A DNA stretch of 64,000 nt. Origin: Actinopolyspora saharensis (lineage in GTDB: Bacteria > Actinomycetota > Actinomycetes > Mycobacteriales > Pseudonocardiaceae). Every line of letters begins with the position of its first letter. Position 1 is the stretch's first letter. Location of the stretch: NCBI RefSeq assembly GCF_900100925.1, contig NZ_FNKO01000001.1, positions 1,240,001 through 1,304,000 on the forward strand, given 5' to 3'. Both the position numbers and the translations under genes were made by a program. The notes under the pieces were generated by a model, which ran no database searches, had not been told where the DNA came from, and worked only from the letters and a program-made list of their open reading frames with translations. Shown here in pieces: positions 8,431-17,003 of this stretch.

Positions 8431-9471
8431 GTGAACAGCTCGGAAGACTTTGACGCGTTGCTGTACCTCTCGTTCGGCGGCCCCGAGGGGCACGAGGAGG
8501 TGCGGCCCTTTCTGGAGAACGTGACACGCGGTCGCGATGTTCCGCCGGAACGGCTCGACGAGGTCGCCGAGCACTATCACCACTTCGGTGGAGTTTCGCC
8601 GATCAATCGGCTCAACCGCGACATCATGGGCTCGCTGGACAGCACCATCGCCGAACGCGGCTGGGACCTGCCCATTTACTTCGGCAACCGCAACTGGCAC
8701 CCCATGATCGAGGACACCGTCGAGCGGATGGCCGCCGACGGGGTGCGCAAAGCGCTGGTGTTCGCCACCTCCGCGTGGGGTGGCTACTCGGGCTGCCGCC
8801 AGTATCACGAGGACATCGCCCGCGCCAGGGCGGCCGTCGGCGAGGACCGCGCTCCCGAGTTGGTCAAACTGCGGCAGTTCTACGATCATCCGCTGTTCAT
8901 CGCGGCCAACGCCGACGCGGTGACCCGCGCCTACGCGCAGCTGCCCGCCGAGTCCCGGTCGGCGGCCCGGCTGGTGTTCACCGCGCATTCGGTCCCGTTG
9001 AGCGCCGAGGAGAAGGTGGGCCCCGACGGTCGTGCGCACTGGTACTCGCGGCAGGTGCACGAGACGGCCCGGCTGGTGGCCGAGGCCGTGGGGGTTGCCG
9101 ACTACGACGTGGTCTGGCAGTCCCGCTCGGGACCGCCGAGCGTTCCCTGGCTGGAACCGGACGTGTGCGACCACCTGGACCAGCTGCACGGCAGGGACGT
9201 GCCCGCGGTGGTGATCAGTCCCATCGGGTTCGTCTCCGACCACCTCGAAGTCGTCTGGGACCTGGACAACGAGGCCGCCGACAAGGCGAGCGAACTGGGG
9301 ATGGGTTTCGCCCGCGCCGCCACGGCAGGAACCGACCCCCGCTACGCGCGGATGATCGGCGAACTGGTCTCCGAACACCTCGAGGACCACCGGGTGCGCA
9401 AGCTGTCCCCGCTGGTGGAAGCAGGCTGCACCACCAACGGGCAGTTCTGCATCGCGCAGGGCTGCTGCTGA
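8431..9471 (+). CDS. hemH: Ferrochelatase (coproporphyrin ferrochelatase, HemH)
   Basis: This 346-residue cytoplasmic enzyme inserts Fe2+ into the porphyrin ring; in actinobacteria the usual substrate is coproporphyrin III. Visible family features are S-F-G-G-P-E-G at the N-terminus, the metal-site histidine in T-A-H-S-V-P and the glutamate in S-D-H-L-E-V-V-W-D. The C-terminus ends C-T-T-N-G-Q-F-C-I-A-Q-G-C-C, which resembles the cysteine cluster that binds [2Fe-2S] in mycobacterial ferrochelatase. The GTG at 8431 was chosen by homology; the frame is open to 8371 through the hairpin. Position after inhA matches mycobacteria. Confidence 0.93.
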   Translation: MNSSEDFDALLYLSFGGPEGHEEVRPFLENVTRGRDVPPERLDEVAEHYHHFGGVSPINRLNRDIMGSLDSTIAERGWDLPIYFGNRNWHPMIEDTVERMAADGVRKALVFATSAWGGYSGCRQYHEDIARARAAVGEDRAPELVKLRQFYDHPLFIAANADAVTRAYAQLPAESRSAARLVFTAHSVPLSAEEKVGPDGRAHWYSRQVHETARLVAEAVGVADYDVVWQSRSGPPSVPWLEPDVCDHLDQLHGRDVPAVVISPIGFVSDHLEVVWDLDNEAADKASELGMGFARAATAGTDPRYARMIGELVSEHLEDHRVRKLSPLVEAGCTTNGQFCIAQGCC

Positions 9472-9583
9472 AAATCACCCGCCGGGGCCGGTGTTCGCCG
9501 CTCGAGCAGCGGCCCGGCCGGCCCCGCCCGCCGGTGGTGGTCCGAACCGCCGGGCGGGCCCGGTGGCCACGAGCACGCGAAAA

Positions 9584-9627
9584 GCCCCTTTCCGCCGCTG
9601 CGGTCGCCCGCTGCGGCGAAAAGGGGC
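9584..9627 (-). terminator. Rho-independent terminator for the Rv1486c-like gene
   Basis: Arms at 9584-9598 and 9613-9627 pair over 15 bp with one mismatch. Read on the minus strand the stem is followed by TTTT, so it fits termination of the leftward gene ending at 9668. It lies between convergent genes and may also slow hemH transcription. Confidence 0.65.
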
Positions 9628-9667
9628 GAGTGGCGCGCGTTGTCCCCGGAGGTCGCCCCCGGAGGGG

Positions 9668-10444
9668 TCAGCGTTGTTTGTCGGTGCTTTGCGTCAACGC
9701 CCGCACCATCTCGTCCACGGCGGCGCAGCGCGCCGTGCGCACCGAGTCGAACAGGGGGCGCAGCGCGTCACCGCGGGCCCGGTCCGCCGAGGCCGATGTC
9801 GCCCCGCCGGGGGCGTCGGCCGTGGCCGCCCACAGGATGCTGTCGACCTCGGTGGCGCGTTGCAGCACGCGCAGGCAGCGCTGCGGCACCCCGCCGGGCC
9901 ACGACGGCTGGGGCCGTGCCGAGATCTTCTCGGCGATCTCGGCACGCACACCGGGGCGGCTGCGGGAGATGTCCAACTCGGTCAGGGTGCTGGCGGCCTC
10001 GCGCATGGCCGAGGACATGTCGTGCTCGGCCTCGCCCACCGGTATGTGCTCCCGCGGGGGCAGTTCGCTCACCTCGTGGACGGTCCAGTCCAGGATGCCC
10101 TCGGCGACCGTCTCGGGCACCAGGGCCAGCCCGGCCTCGGCGAACACGGCGGCCTCGCCGCGCCGCATGGCGTCGCGGGCGAACTCGGTGGCCCCGTCGA
10201 GCCCGCGGGCGTCACCGGCCACCGGCAGCACCAGGTTGCCCGTGTCCCCACCGGCCCTGCGCACGGCGGCCAGCAGCAGCGCAGGCCCCGCCGGGGTCTC
10301 GCCGGGGCCGGGAAGCTGCAGCCGGGCGGCCGTCTCGTCGTCGACGGCACGGATCTGGTTGACCTCGGCCCACGTCTGCACCGCGTCGAGTACGTCGTCG
10401 GAGGCTGCCGCGCCGTGCAGCCAGGCTGAGGTCCACACGACCAT
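9668..10444 (-). CDS. Conserved actinobacterial protein, positional counterpart of Rv1486c
   Basis: This is a 258-residue protein without recognisable motifs, rich in Ala, Glu and Arg. It looks cytoplasmic, with no signal peptide or membrane helix. It begins M-V-V-W-T-S-A-W-L-H-G and ends in a charged helical region. It lies on the opposite strand between hemH and the NfeD/SPFH genes, exactly where mycobacteria carry the unknown gene Rv1486c; the assignment is by position and size and has not been tested by alignment. The ATG at 10444 was chosen; the longer frame upstream is not protein-like. Function unknown. Confidence 0.72.
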   Translation of the reverse strand: MVVWTSAWLHGAAASDDVLDAVQTWAEVNQIRAVDDETAARLQLPGPGETPAGPALLLAAVRRAGGDTGNLVLPVAGDARGLDGATEFARDAMRRGEAAVFAEAGLALVPETVAEGILDWTVHEVSELPPREHIPVGEAEHDMSSAMREAASTLTELDISRSRPGVRAEIAEKISARPQPSWPGGVPQRCLRVLQRATEVDSILWAATADAPGGATSASADRARGDALRPLFDSVRTARCAAVDEMVRALTQSTDKQR

Positions 10445-10564
10445 AGTTGCGCTCGGACATGGCACGTCCGCCAAGGGTACGCACGACCGCGCCACGGCCA
10501 CCAGCGGGGATCTGCGCCCCCCGGGGCGGGTCGCGCACGATCTCGGCCGCTGGAGGCGGGTAGA

Positions 10565-11407
10565 GTGCTGATCGTGCGTTCGATGGACTACGGCCGTGAC
10601 GTGCTCGCCACCCCGCGGAAACGAGCTCGGCAGGTGCCCGAGGTTCCGGCCGAGCCGGGCACGGTGGTGGAAACCGCCGCGGAGGACTTCTGCGGTGCCG
10701 TCGTCCGGCTGGAACGCGGGGAGTTCACCAAGCACAACGTGGTGCTGGCCGACCGGCACGGGCGGGAACGCGCGTTTCCGATGCGGCCTGCGGCCTTCCG
10801 GTACGAAGGTGAACCCGTCACCCTCGTGCCCACCGGCACGACATCCCCGCAGCGGCCCGCTCGTTCCGCCTCCGGTTCGGTGGCCGTGCCCGCCGCTGCC
10901 GCGCGCACGGCCCGGGCGGCCCGCATCTGGGTGGAGGGGCTGCACGACGCCGAGCTGCTCGAACGCGTGTGGGGCCACGACCTGCGGGTGGCCGGGGTGG
11001 TCGTCGAACCGCTGCACGGGCTGGACGAGTTGGAGCACCACGTGCACGAGTTCCACCCCGCCGGGCACCGCAGGCTGGGGGTGCTGGTGGACCACCTCGT
11101 CGACCGCAGCAAGGAGAGCCGCATCGCCGAGCGGGTGAGCAGCCCCGACGTGCTGGTGACGGGCCACCCGTACGTCGACGTCTGGCAGGCGGTCCGGCCG
11201 GAATCGGTCGGTATCGCCCAGTGGCCGGAGGTCGCCCACGGCACCGACTGGAAGAGCGGCGTGTGCGCAGCGCTGGGATGGGCCGATCCCGCGGAGGGCT
11301 GGCGCAGGGTGCTCGGCGCGGTCGACGACTTCCGCGACCTGCGCTCGCCGCTGGTCGGTGCCGTCGAGCGACTCATCGACTTCGTCACCGCCGACGAGGA
11401 GCAGTAG
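10565..11407 (+). CDS. DUF3097 family protein
   Basis: This 280-residue protein has the features of the actinobacterial DUF3097 family: an N-terminal D-Y-G-R-D-V-L-A, then P-E-V-P-A-E, the central I-W-V-E-G-L-H-D-A-E-L-L-E stretch, and G-V-L-V-D-H-L-V and V-T-G-H-P-Y-V-D-V-W further on. The V-E-G-x-H-D segment resembles a TOPRIM-type acidic motif, which is a weak observation only. GTG 10565 has GGAGG at 10552-10556; an ATG at 10583 is the alternative start. No function is known. It is divergent from the Rv1486c-like gene, 120 bp away. Confidence 0.82.
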   Translation: MLIVRSMDYGRDVLATPRKRARQVPEVPAEPGTVVETAAEDFCGAVVRLERGEFTKHNVVLADRHGRERAFPMRPAAFRYEGEPVTLVPTGTTSPQRPARSASGSVAVPAAAARTARAARIWVEGLHDAELLERVWGHDLRVAGVVVEPLHGLDELEHHVHEFHPAGHRRLGVLVDHLVDRSKESRIAERVSSPDVLVTGHPYVDVWQAVRPESVGIAQWPEVAHGTDWKSGVCAALGWADPAEGWRRVLGAVDDFRDLRSPLVGAVERLIDFVTADEEQ

Positions 11408-11415
11408 CCGCTCTC

Positions 11416-11433
11416 CCGGCGCGTGCGCGCCGG
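11416..11433 (+). terminator. GC-rich hairpin after the DUF3097 gene
   Basis: CCGGCGCG (11416-11423) and CGCGCCGG (11426-11433) are perfect complements 8 nt after the stop codon. No U-run follows. It probably separates the DUF3097 transcript from nfeD. Confidence 0.4.
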
Positions 11434-11499
11434 CCCCACCCCAACATCCGCGGTGAGAAGTAGATCACACGAGCGGTTCTGATCTGTCATCATGGACAC

Positions 11500-11940
11500 A
11501 TGGCCGCGTTGGTGTGGTTGGTCGCCGGTGTGCTCCTGGTGGCGGCCGAGGTCACCTCCGGCGAGCTGGTGCTGCTGATGCTCGGGCTCGCCGCGATGGG
11601 CACTGCCGGGGCGGCGGCGCTCGGCGCGCCGCTGTGGCTGGATGCGGTGATTTTCGCCGGTCTGTCGACGGGATTGGTGCTGCTGGCCCGCCCGGTGGTC
11701 AAGCGCCGGTTGATGCGGGAGACCTCCGAGGGGGGCGAGCCGCGCACGAACGTGGAGGCGCTGGTCGGCAAGCGCGCGCGGGTCGAGTCCCCGGTCGATG
11801 CCCACGACGGGCGGGTCCGCATCAACGGTGACGTGTGGTCGGCGCGGTCCTTGGACGAGACGCAGGTACTCGACGTGGGCCGGACGGTGCTGGTCGTGGA
11901 GATCTCCGGGGCTGTTGCCGTGGTCTGGCCCGAACCCTGA
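11500..11940 (+). CDS. NfeD-like membrane protein with OB-fold domain
   Basis: This 146-residue protein has two or three membrane helices in residues 1-65 and a soluble beta-rich C-terminal domain (residues about 80-146) of the NfeD OB-fold type, with G-K-x-A-R-V and D-G-R-V-R-I-N-G-D-V-W. Short NfeD proteins pair with SPFH (stomatin-like) proteins in membrane microdomains. Here the stop codon lies 10 bp from the SPFH start, so the two are almost certainly co-translated. It corresponds in position to mycobacterial Rv1487. Confidence 0.9.
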   Translation: MAALVWLVAGVLLVAAEVTSGELVLLMLGLAAMGTAGAAALGAPLWLDAVIFAGLSTGLVLLARPVVKRRLMRETSEGGEPRTNVEALVGKRARVESPVDAHDGRVRINGDVWSARSLDETQVLDVGRTVLVVEISGAVAVVWPEP

Positions 11941-11950
11941 GGAGGCGGAT

Positions 11951-13102
11951 GTGAATCCGGCCGCGTGGATAGTTCTGCTGGTGGTCGTGGTGCTGGTCGT
12001 GGTGGTGCTGGCCAAGACCGTGCTGGTCGTTCCGCAGGCCACCAGCGCCGTGATCGAGCGACTGGGGCGTTTCCGGGGTGTGGCGCACCCCGGGCTGAAC
12101 ATGCTCGTGCCGTTCCTGGACAGGGTACGCGCCAAGATCGACCTGCGCGAGCAGGTGGTCTCGTTTCCGCCGCAGTCGGTGATCACCCAGGACAACCTCA
12201 CCGTTTCCATCGACACGGTGGTGTACTTCCAGGTCACCGAATCGCGCTCGGCGGTGTACGAGATCTCCAACTACATCGACGGTGTGGAGCAGCTGACCAC
12301 GACCACGCTGCGGAACGTGGTCGGTGGCATGAGTCTGGAGGAGACGCTCACCTCGCGGGACCAGATCAACGGTCAGCTGCGCGGAGTGCTGGACAGCGAG
12401 ACCAGCCGGTGGGGCATCAGGGTCGCGCGCGTGGAGCTGAAGGCGATCGATCCTCCCCCGTCGATCCAGGACTCGATGGAAAAGCAGATGCGCGCCGACC
12501 GGGAGAAGCGCGCGATGATCCTCAACGCCGAGGGCGAGCGCGAGTCGGCGATCAAAACCGCCGAGGGGCAGAAGCAGTCGCAGATCCTGTCCGCGGAGGG
12601 GTCCAAGCAGGCCGCGATCCTCAACGCCGAGGGCGAGCGCCAGTCCAACATCCTGCGCTCGCAGGGGGAGCGGGCCAGCAAGTACCTCATGGCCCAGGGC
12701 GAGTCCAAGGCCATCGAGAAGACCTTCGCCGCGGTCAAGCGTTCCAAGCCCACCCCGGAGATGCTGGCCTACCAGTACCTGCAGACGCTGCCCGAGATGG
12801 CCCGCGGCGATGCCAACAAGGTCTGGGTGGTGCCCAGCGAGTTCAGCAAGTCGCTGGAGGGGTTCGCGCGGATGCTGACCACGCCCGACCAGGACGGGGT
12901 GTTCCGGTACGAACCTCCGGAGGAGGAACCGCCGAGCACGCCGCCGGAGCAGGACGACCCCTCGGTGGCCTCCTGGTTCGACATGTCCTCCAACCCGGAG
13001 GTGGCCGAGGCGGTGCGGGCGGCCGAGGCGGTGGCCCGCAAGGAGGTGCCCACCGATCTCAGCACCACCCCACGCGCCTCGGGTGCCACCGGCGAGAGCT
13101 GA
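11951..13102 (+). CDS. SPFH/band 7 (stomatin-like) protein
   Basis: The 383-residue protein has a single N-terminal membrane helix (residues 7-24, almost only V and L), an SPFH domain to about residue 190, and a long alanine- and glutamate-rich coiled coil with repeated I-L-N-A-E-G-E-R and A-E-G-x-K-Q-x-x-I-L units, followed by an acidic, proline-rich tail. The family forms oligomeric membrane scaffolds. GTG 11951 has GGAGG at 11941-11945, directly after the nfeD stop. It corresponds in order to mycobacterial Rv1488. Confidence 0.92.
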   Translation: MNPAAWIVLLVVVVLVVVVLAKTVLVVPQATSAVIERLGRFRGVAHPGLNMLVPFLDRVRAKIDLREQVVSFPPQSVITQDNLTVSIDTVVYFQVTESRSAVYEISNYIDGVEQLTTTTLRNVVGGMSLEETLTSRDQINGQLRGVLDSETSRWGIRVARVELKAIDPPPSIQDSMEKQMRADREKRAMILNAEGERESAIKTAEGQKQSQILSAEGSKQAAILNAEGERQSNILRSQGERASKYLMAQGESKAIEKTFAAVKRSKPTPEMLAYQYLQTLPEMARGDANKVWVVPSEFSKSLEGFARMLTTPDQDGVFRYEPPEEEPPSTPPEQDDPSVASWFDMSSNPEVAEAVRAAEAVARKEVPTDLSTTPRASGATGES

Positions 13103-13207
13103 CCCGGCTGACCGACGGTGTGTCGCCCTCCGGCGCGGGACACGGCTCGGGGAGTCCTGCCGGATTGATCGTGCGGGGCGCCGTCGGGGGCCGGTAGCCT
13201 CGGCGGC

Positions 13208-14101
13208 ATGAGCCGGATCGACTTCGCCTCCCGTGTCGGCGTGTGGTGGACCAGCGACCAGTGGTCGATCAACGATGTGATCGGCCGTGCCCGCGAGATC
13301 GAGCAGCTCGGCTACGGCTCGCTGTTCTACGGTGAAGCCGGCGGCAAGGAGACCTTCACCCAGGCGGCGGCGCTGCTGTCCGGCACCGAGCGGTTGGTGG
13401 TCGGCACCGGCATCGCCAACATCCACGCCCGCAGCGCCCCGGCCAGCGAATCCGGCGCGCGCACGCTCACCGCGCAGCACCCGGGGCGCTTCGTGCTCGG
13501 GCTGGGGGTCAGCCACGCCCCGCTGGTGGAGCGCAGCTACGCAGGCTCCTACTCCCGGCCGCTGAGCACCATGCGCGAATACCTCCAGACCATGGACGCG
13601 GTCCCGGCCGAGGTCGAGCCGGGCGCGCAGCGCCCGACGCGGCTGCTGGCCGCGCTCGGGCCGAAGATGATCGAGCTGTCCAGCACCGCCGCCGACGGGG
13701 CGCACCCCTATCTGGTGACCCCGGAGCACACCGCCAGCACCCGCGAGCAACTCGGCCCCGACAAGTGGGTGGTCAGCGAGCAGGCCGCGGCGCTGACCAC
13801 GGACCGGCAGGAGGGGCTGCGGCGTGGGCACCAGCACCTGCACATGTACTCGCAGCTGCCGAACTACCAGAACTCGTGGCTGCGGCAGGGCTTCGACGAG
13901 TCCGACCTGGTCGTCGGCGGTTCGGACCGGCTGGCCGAGGGCATGGTCGCCATGGGGGACGCCGAGACGGTCGCCGCACAGGTGACACGGCACCTGGACG
14001 CCGGCGCCGACCACGTGGTGATCCAGGTCCTCGGCGAGGATCCCGCCGCCGACCCGCTGCCCGCGCTGCGCGAACTCGCCCCGGCTCTCGGGCTGGGCTG
14101 A
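13208..14101 (+). CDS. F420-dependent LLM-class oxidoreductase
   Basis: The 297-residue protein is a luciferase-like TIM barrel of the F420-dependent type. It has G-V-W-W-T near the N-terminus, G-Y-G-S-L-F-Y-G-E, T-G-I-A-N-I-H-A-R and the F420-type R-F-V-L-G-L-G-V-S-H segment. The C-terminal part ends with the usual G-A-D-H-V-V-I-Q-V. Such enzymes use reduced F420 for redox reactions in secondary metabolism and detoxification; the substrate is unknown. It stands alone between the SPFH gene and a convergent DUF3626 gene. Confidence 0.85.
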   Translation: MSRIDFASRVGVWWTSDQWSINDVIGRAREIEQLGYGSLFYGEAGGKETFTQAAALLSGTERLVVGTGIANIHARSAPASESGARTLTAQHPGRFVLGLGVSHAPLVERSYAGSYSRPLSTMREYLQTMDAVPAEVEPGAQRPTRLLAALGPKMIELSSTAADGAHPYLVTPEHTASTREQLGPDKWVVSEQAAALTTDRQEGLRRGHQHLHMYSQLPNYQNSWLRQGFDESDLVVGGSDRLAEGMVAMGDAETVAAQVTRHLDAGADHVVIQVLGEDPAADPLPALRELAPALGLG

Positions 14102-14115
14102 GCACGCACGGGGGA

Positions 14116-14982
14116 TCACTCGGATCGTTTCCGCGCACCTGCGGCGGTGACCGCGAGCTCGGCGGAGCCGAACCTGGCGAGGTAGTGCCACACACGTTTG
14201 AGTGCCTGCCCGTCGTAGTGGCCGGTGCGTGCGGCGTCGCCGATGATCCGGGGGTTCAGGTGGCCGTCTCGGGCGAGGGACACGCCGAGGCGGACGAACT
14301 CACGGCCTCGGTAGTCGGGGTGTTTGCGCAGTTCGCTGGTGGTTAGCCTGAATCCGCCGTGCCATTCGAGCGGACACGGCAGCCGACCGGCTGCGGCTTC
14401 CGTGGAGGTGTCGCGGTAGCAGGGGTCCAGCACCAGGGCCTCGACGTCCCGATCGAGGTCGACCGCATCGTGCACGTGGGCCTCGACGTAGTCGTCGAGT
14501 GGGTCCTTGTCGTCGGTATCGGCCAACTCGATCAGCGTCGACATCCGTGTTGCGACGCCGAAGTGCTGCGGCTCGAACACGCTGTCCGGATAGCAGAACG
14601 TGGTGCGGTCCAGGACGTGTTGGGCCAGCCGCAGGTGTGCCGAGCCGAAGCGCGGTGAGCCGCCAACCAGGCGACGGCGGAAGTTCAGCGAGCCGTACTT
14701 CGGCCGGTGAGTCGCCGGTGCCGCGTCGTAGGATCCGGCGAAGATCCGGCTTTCCCAGCACCAGCGGTCACCGCCGGGGTGCGCGGTCAATCCTCCATTG
14801 CTCGTTCCGGTCTCGAACTGCGACCGGTACACGCCGTCGCGGGCCATGCGTTCCAGGAGCGGCACCCCGCCCACCAACCGGTCGGGGTGAAAGTGCATAG
14901 TCACCCGCAACGACGGGTTCACCGGTTCGCCGGTGGCCAACGACGTCACGTGGACGATGGCACGCTTCGCCAGCTCCTGCAT
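14116..14982 (-). CDS. DUF3626 family protein
   Basis: This 288-residue protein matches the DUF3626 pattern: M-H-F-H-P-D-R near residue 30, G-V-Y-R-S-Q-F-E-T-G-T-S-N-G-G, a W-E-S-R-I-F-x-G-x-Y-D segment and R-P-K-Y-G-S-L-N, then V-E-A-H-V-H in the middle. The conserved histidines, arginines and glutamates suggest an enzyme, but I know no established reaction. No signal peptide or membrane helix is seen. The ATG at 14982 was used. It is convergent with the F420-type gene, 14 bp away. Confidence 0.8.
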   Translation of the reverse strand: MQELAKRAIVHVTSLATGEPVNPSLRVTMHFHPDRLVGGVPLLERMARDGVYRSQFETGTSNGGLTAHPGGDRWCWESRIFAGSYDAAPATHRPKYGSLNFRRRLVGGSPRFGSAHLRLAQHVLDRTTFCYPDSVFEPQHFGVATRMSTLIELADTDDKDPLDDYVEAHVHDAVDLDRDVEALVLDPCYRDTSTEAAAGRLPCPLEWHGGFRLTTSELRKHPDYRGREFVRLGVSLARDGHLNPRIIGDAARTGHYDGQALKRVWHYLARFGSAELAVTAAGARKRSE

Positions 14983-15078
14983 AACCGCAGAGTATCGACG
15001 ACCGCGGAGACGTGGCTCAGTCCTGCCTAGCTCCGGCGCGAGGTGTTAAACATTCGGGGTCGGCTAGCGTGTTCCACC

Positions 15079-15741
15079 ATGATCGAACCGGAGAACTCCC
15101 TGTCCACCGTCCGCGAGTCCTACGACTCCGTGGCCGAGGACTACGCCGAGCACTTTCGCCGCGAACTGGCGGACAGGCCGTTGGACCGGGCGCTGTTGGC
15201 GGCCTTCGCCGAGCTCGTTGGCGGCCCCGAACGCGGCCCTGTCGCCGACCTGGGATGCGGGCCGGGGGCGGTGACGGGGCGGTTGCACGCCTCGGGGGTG
15301 CCCGTGTTCGGGGTGGACCTCTCCGCTCGGATGCTCGAGCAGGCCCGGCGCAGTTGTCCCGAGCTGCGGTTCGTGCAGGGGTCGATGACCGAGTTGCCCC
15401 TGGCCGAGGGGGTGTTGGGCGGGATAGTCGCCTGGTACTCGATCATCCATGTTCCGCAGGAGAGGTTGCCTGCCGTTTTCGCGGAGTTCCACAGGGTGCT
15501 GGCCCCGGGAGGGCACGTGCTGCTGGCCTTCCAGGAGGGGCAGCAGCCGCTGCAGCTGACCGAGGCCTTCGGGCGTTCGATATCGCTGGTTTTCCACCGG
15601 CGGTCTCCCCGCGCAGTGGAGCAGCTGCTGCAGCAGGCGGGGCTGGAACGAGTTGCTCGGCAGTCCCGGGCGCCGGTGGAGGGGGTGGAACGGACCCCGC
15701 AGGCTTTCCTGCTGGCGCGCAAACCGGTCGTGGGCGGCTGA
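15079..15741 (+). CDS. Class I SAM-dependent methyltransferase
   Basis: The 220-residue protein has the class I methyltransferase order: S-Y-D-S-V-A-E-D-Y-A near the start, the SAM-binding motif V-A-D-L-G-C-G-P-G (about residues 54-62), an acidic residue in F-G-V-D-L-S, and F-H-R-V-L-A-P-G-G-H. The substrate is unknown. The ATG at 15079 begins a normal UbiE-like N-terminus; the frame is open a little further upstream without a better start. It lies alone, 249 bp before the terC gene. Confidence 0.85.
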   Translation: MIEPENSLSTVRESYDSVAEDYAEHFRRELADRPLDRALLAAFAELVGGPERGPVADLGCGPGAVTGRLHASGVPVFGVDLSARMLEQARRSCPELRFVQGSMTELPLAEGVLGGIVAWYSIIHVPQERLPAVFAEFHRVLAPGGHVLLAFQEGQQPLQLTEAFGRSISLVFHRRSPRAVEQLLQQAGLERVARQSRAPVEGVERTPQAFLLARKPVVGG

Positions 15742-15870
15742 AGAGCAGCCCGGCCGGCCGCGGCAGCACCCACGTGAGGTGAGCAGCGCGGCAGTTCCAG
15801 GTCGCCGCACCAGAACGACTTCCCGTGCCCCAGTTGCACCGATTCCCGACAAACCCCCTATACTCTCGCC

Positions 15871-15986
15871 CAAGAGGGGAGTACTTCACCTCGTTCGTCC
15901 GGTCAGTACGAACATCCAGGATGTTCCCGGAGGACGGCCCCTGCTCGGGGCGAAGGAGACCTCGAACGGCGTTGTTCGGGAGGTCT
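15871..15986 (+). promoter_or_regulatory. Probable yybP-ykoY (manganese) riboswitch upstream of terC
   Basis: The leader has the two conserved blocks of the yybP-ykoY aptamer: GGGGAGTA at 15876-15883 and the 3' block GAAGGAGACC at 15952-15961, with helical stretches between them, for example GAACATCC/GGATGTTC at 15910-15926. This class senses Mn2+ and often precedes TerC-family genes such as alx. A second hairpin (15957-15986) can form with the 3' block in its left arm. Its right arm contains GGGAGG at 15978-15983, the terC ribosome binding site, so the element probably controls translation. I cannot run a covariance-model search. Confidence 0.7.
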
Positions 15987-15990
15987 TCGG

Positions 15991-17001
15991 GTGTCCGGTA
16001 GTTCGTTCGTTGTCGCAGCCGGGACGCAGTCGGTGGGAACCGGCTGGTTGTGGGCGGTGAGCATCGCCGCCCTGATCGCTCTGCTCGTCGCTGATTTCGC
16101 CATCACGCACCGCCCGCACGAGGTGTCGTTGCGCGAGGCCGTCGGCTGGTCGGTGTTCTACCTCGCCCTACCCGTGCTGTTCGGGATCGGCCTGTGGTGG
16201 TGGACCGGCACGGACCAGGCGCTGGAGTTCTTCGCCGGGTTCGTGGTGGAGAAGTCGCTGTCGGTGGACAACCTGTTCGTGTTCATGCTGCTGCTGACGG
16301 CGTTCGCGGTGCCGAAACCACTGGTGCAGCGGGTGCTGCTGTACGGCATCGTCGGCGCGCTGGTGCTGCGTGGCGCCTTCATCGCGATGGGGGCGGCGCT
16401 GCTGCAGGCGGGCACCTGGGCGTTCCTGGTGTTCGGGGCGATCCTGTTCGTCACCGCGGTCAAGATTCTGCGTGAGGCGCTCGGCGGGGAGTCGATGGAA
16501 CGCGACGTCTCCCAGATGCGGTCGGTGCGCCTGTTGCGCAAGCTGATGCCGGTCACCGAGGACTACCGCGGCACCAGTCTGACGGTCCGCTCGGCGGGCA
16601 AGCGCGCGCTGACACCGCTGGCCGTGGTCGTGGTGGCGGTGTTCGCCACCGACGTGGTCTTCGCGGTGGACTCGGTCCCGGCCGTGTACGGCATCACCGA
16701 GGACCCCTACCTGGTGTTCACGACCAACGCGTTCGCGCTGCTCGGATTGCGCGCGCTGTATTTCGTGCTGCAGTCGGCACTGGGTAAACTGGTGCACCTC
16801 AACCACGGGCTCTCGCTCATTCTCGCGTTCATCGGTGTGAAGTTGATGCTGCACTGGGCACACGGGCTCTGGCCCGCTGTTCCCGAGATCTCGACCCCGG
16901 TCTCGCTGTCGGTGATCGTGGTGATTCTCGGGGTGGTGACGTTGACCAGTCTGCGTGCCGGGCGTCGTTCCGTGGAGAAGGAGACGGCGAACGGGGGCTG
17001 A
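15991..17001 (+). CDS. TerC family integral membrane protein
   Basis: The 336-residue protein has seven to nine membrane helices and the TerC signatures: an aspartate in A-D-F-A-I-T-H-R near residue 30, S-V-D-N-L-F-V-F in the third helix, and F-A-T-D-V-V-F-A-V-D-S-V-P-A in the second half. The aspartates lie within helices and probably form a metal path. TerC relatives export Mn2+ or load it onto secreted proteins; tellurite resistance is another name-giving trait. GTG 15991 has GGGAGG 7 nt upstream. The probable Mn2+ riboswitch directly before it supports a manganese role. Confidence 0.9.
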   Translation: MSGSSFVVAAGTQSVGTGWLWAVSIAALIALLVADFAITHRPHEVSLREAVGWSVFYLALPVLFGIGLWWWTGTDQALEFFAGFVVEKSLSVDNLFVFMLLLTAFAVPKPLVQRVLLYGIVGALVLRGAFIAMGAALLQAGTWAFLVFGAILFVTAVKILREALGGESMERDVSQMRSVRLLRKLMPVTEDYRGTSLTVRSAGKRALTPLAVVVVAVFATDVVFAVDSVPAVYGITEDPYLVFTTNAFALLGLRALYFVLQSALGKLVHLNHGLSLILAFIGVKLMLHWAHGLWPAVPEISTPVSLSVIVVILGVVTLTSLRAGRRSVEKETANGG

Positions 17002-17003
17002 GC

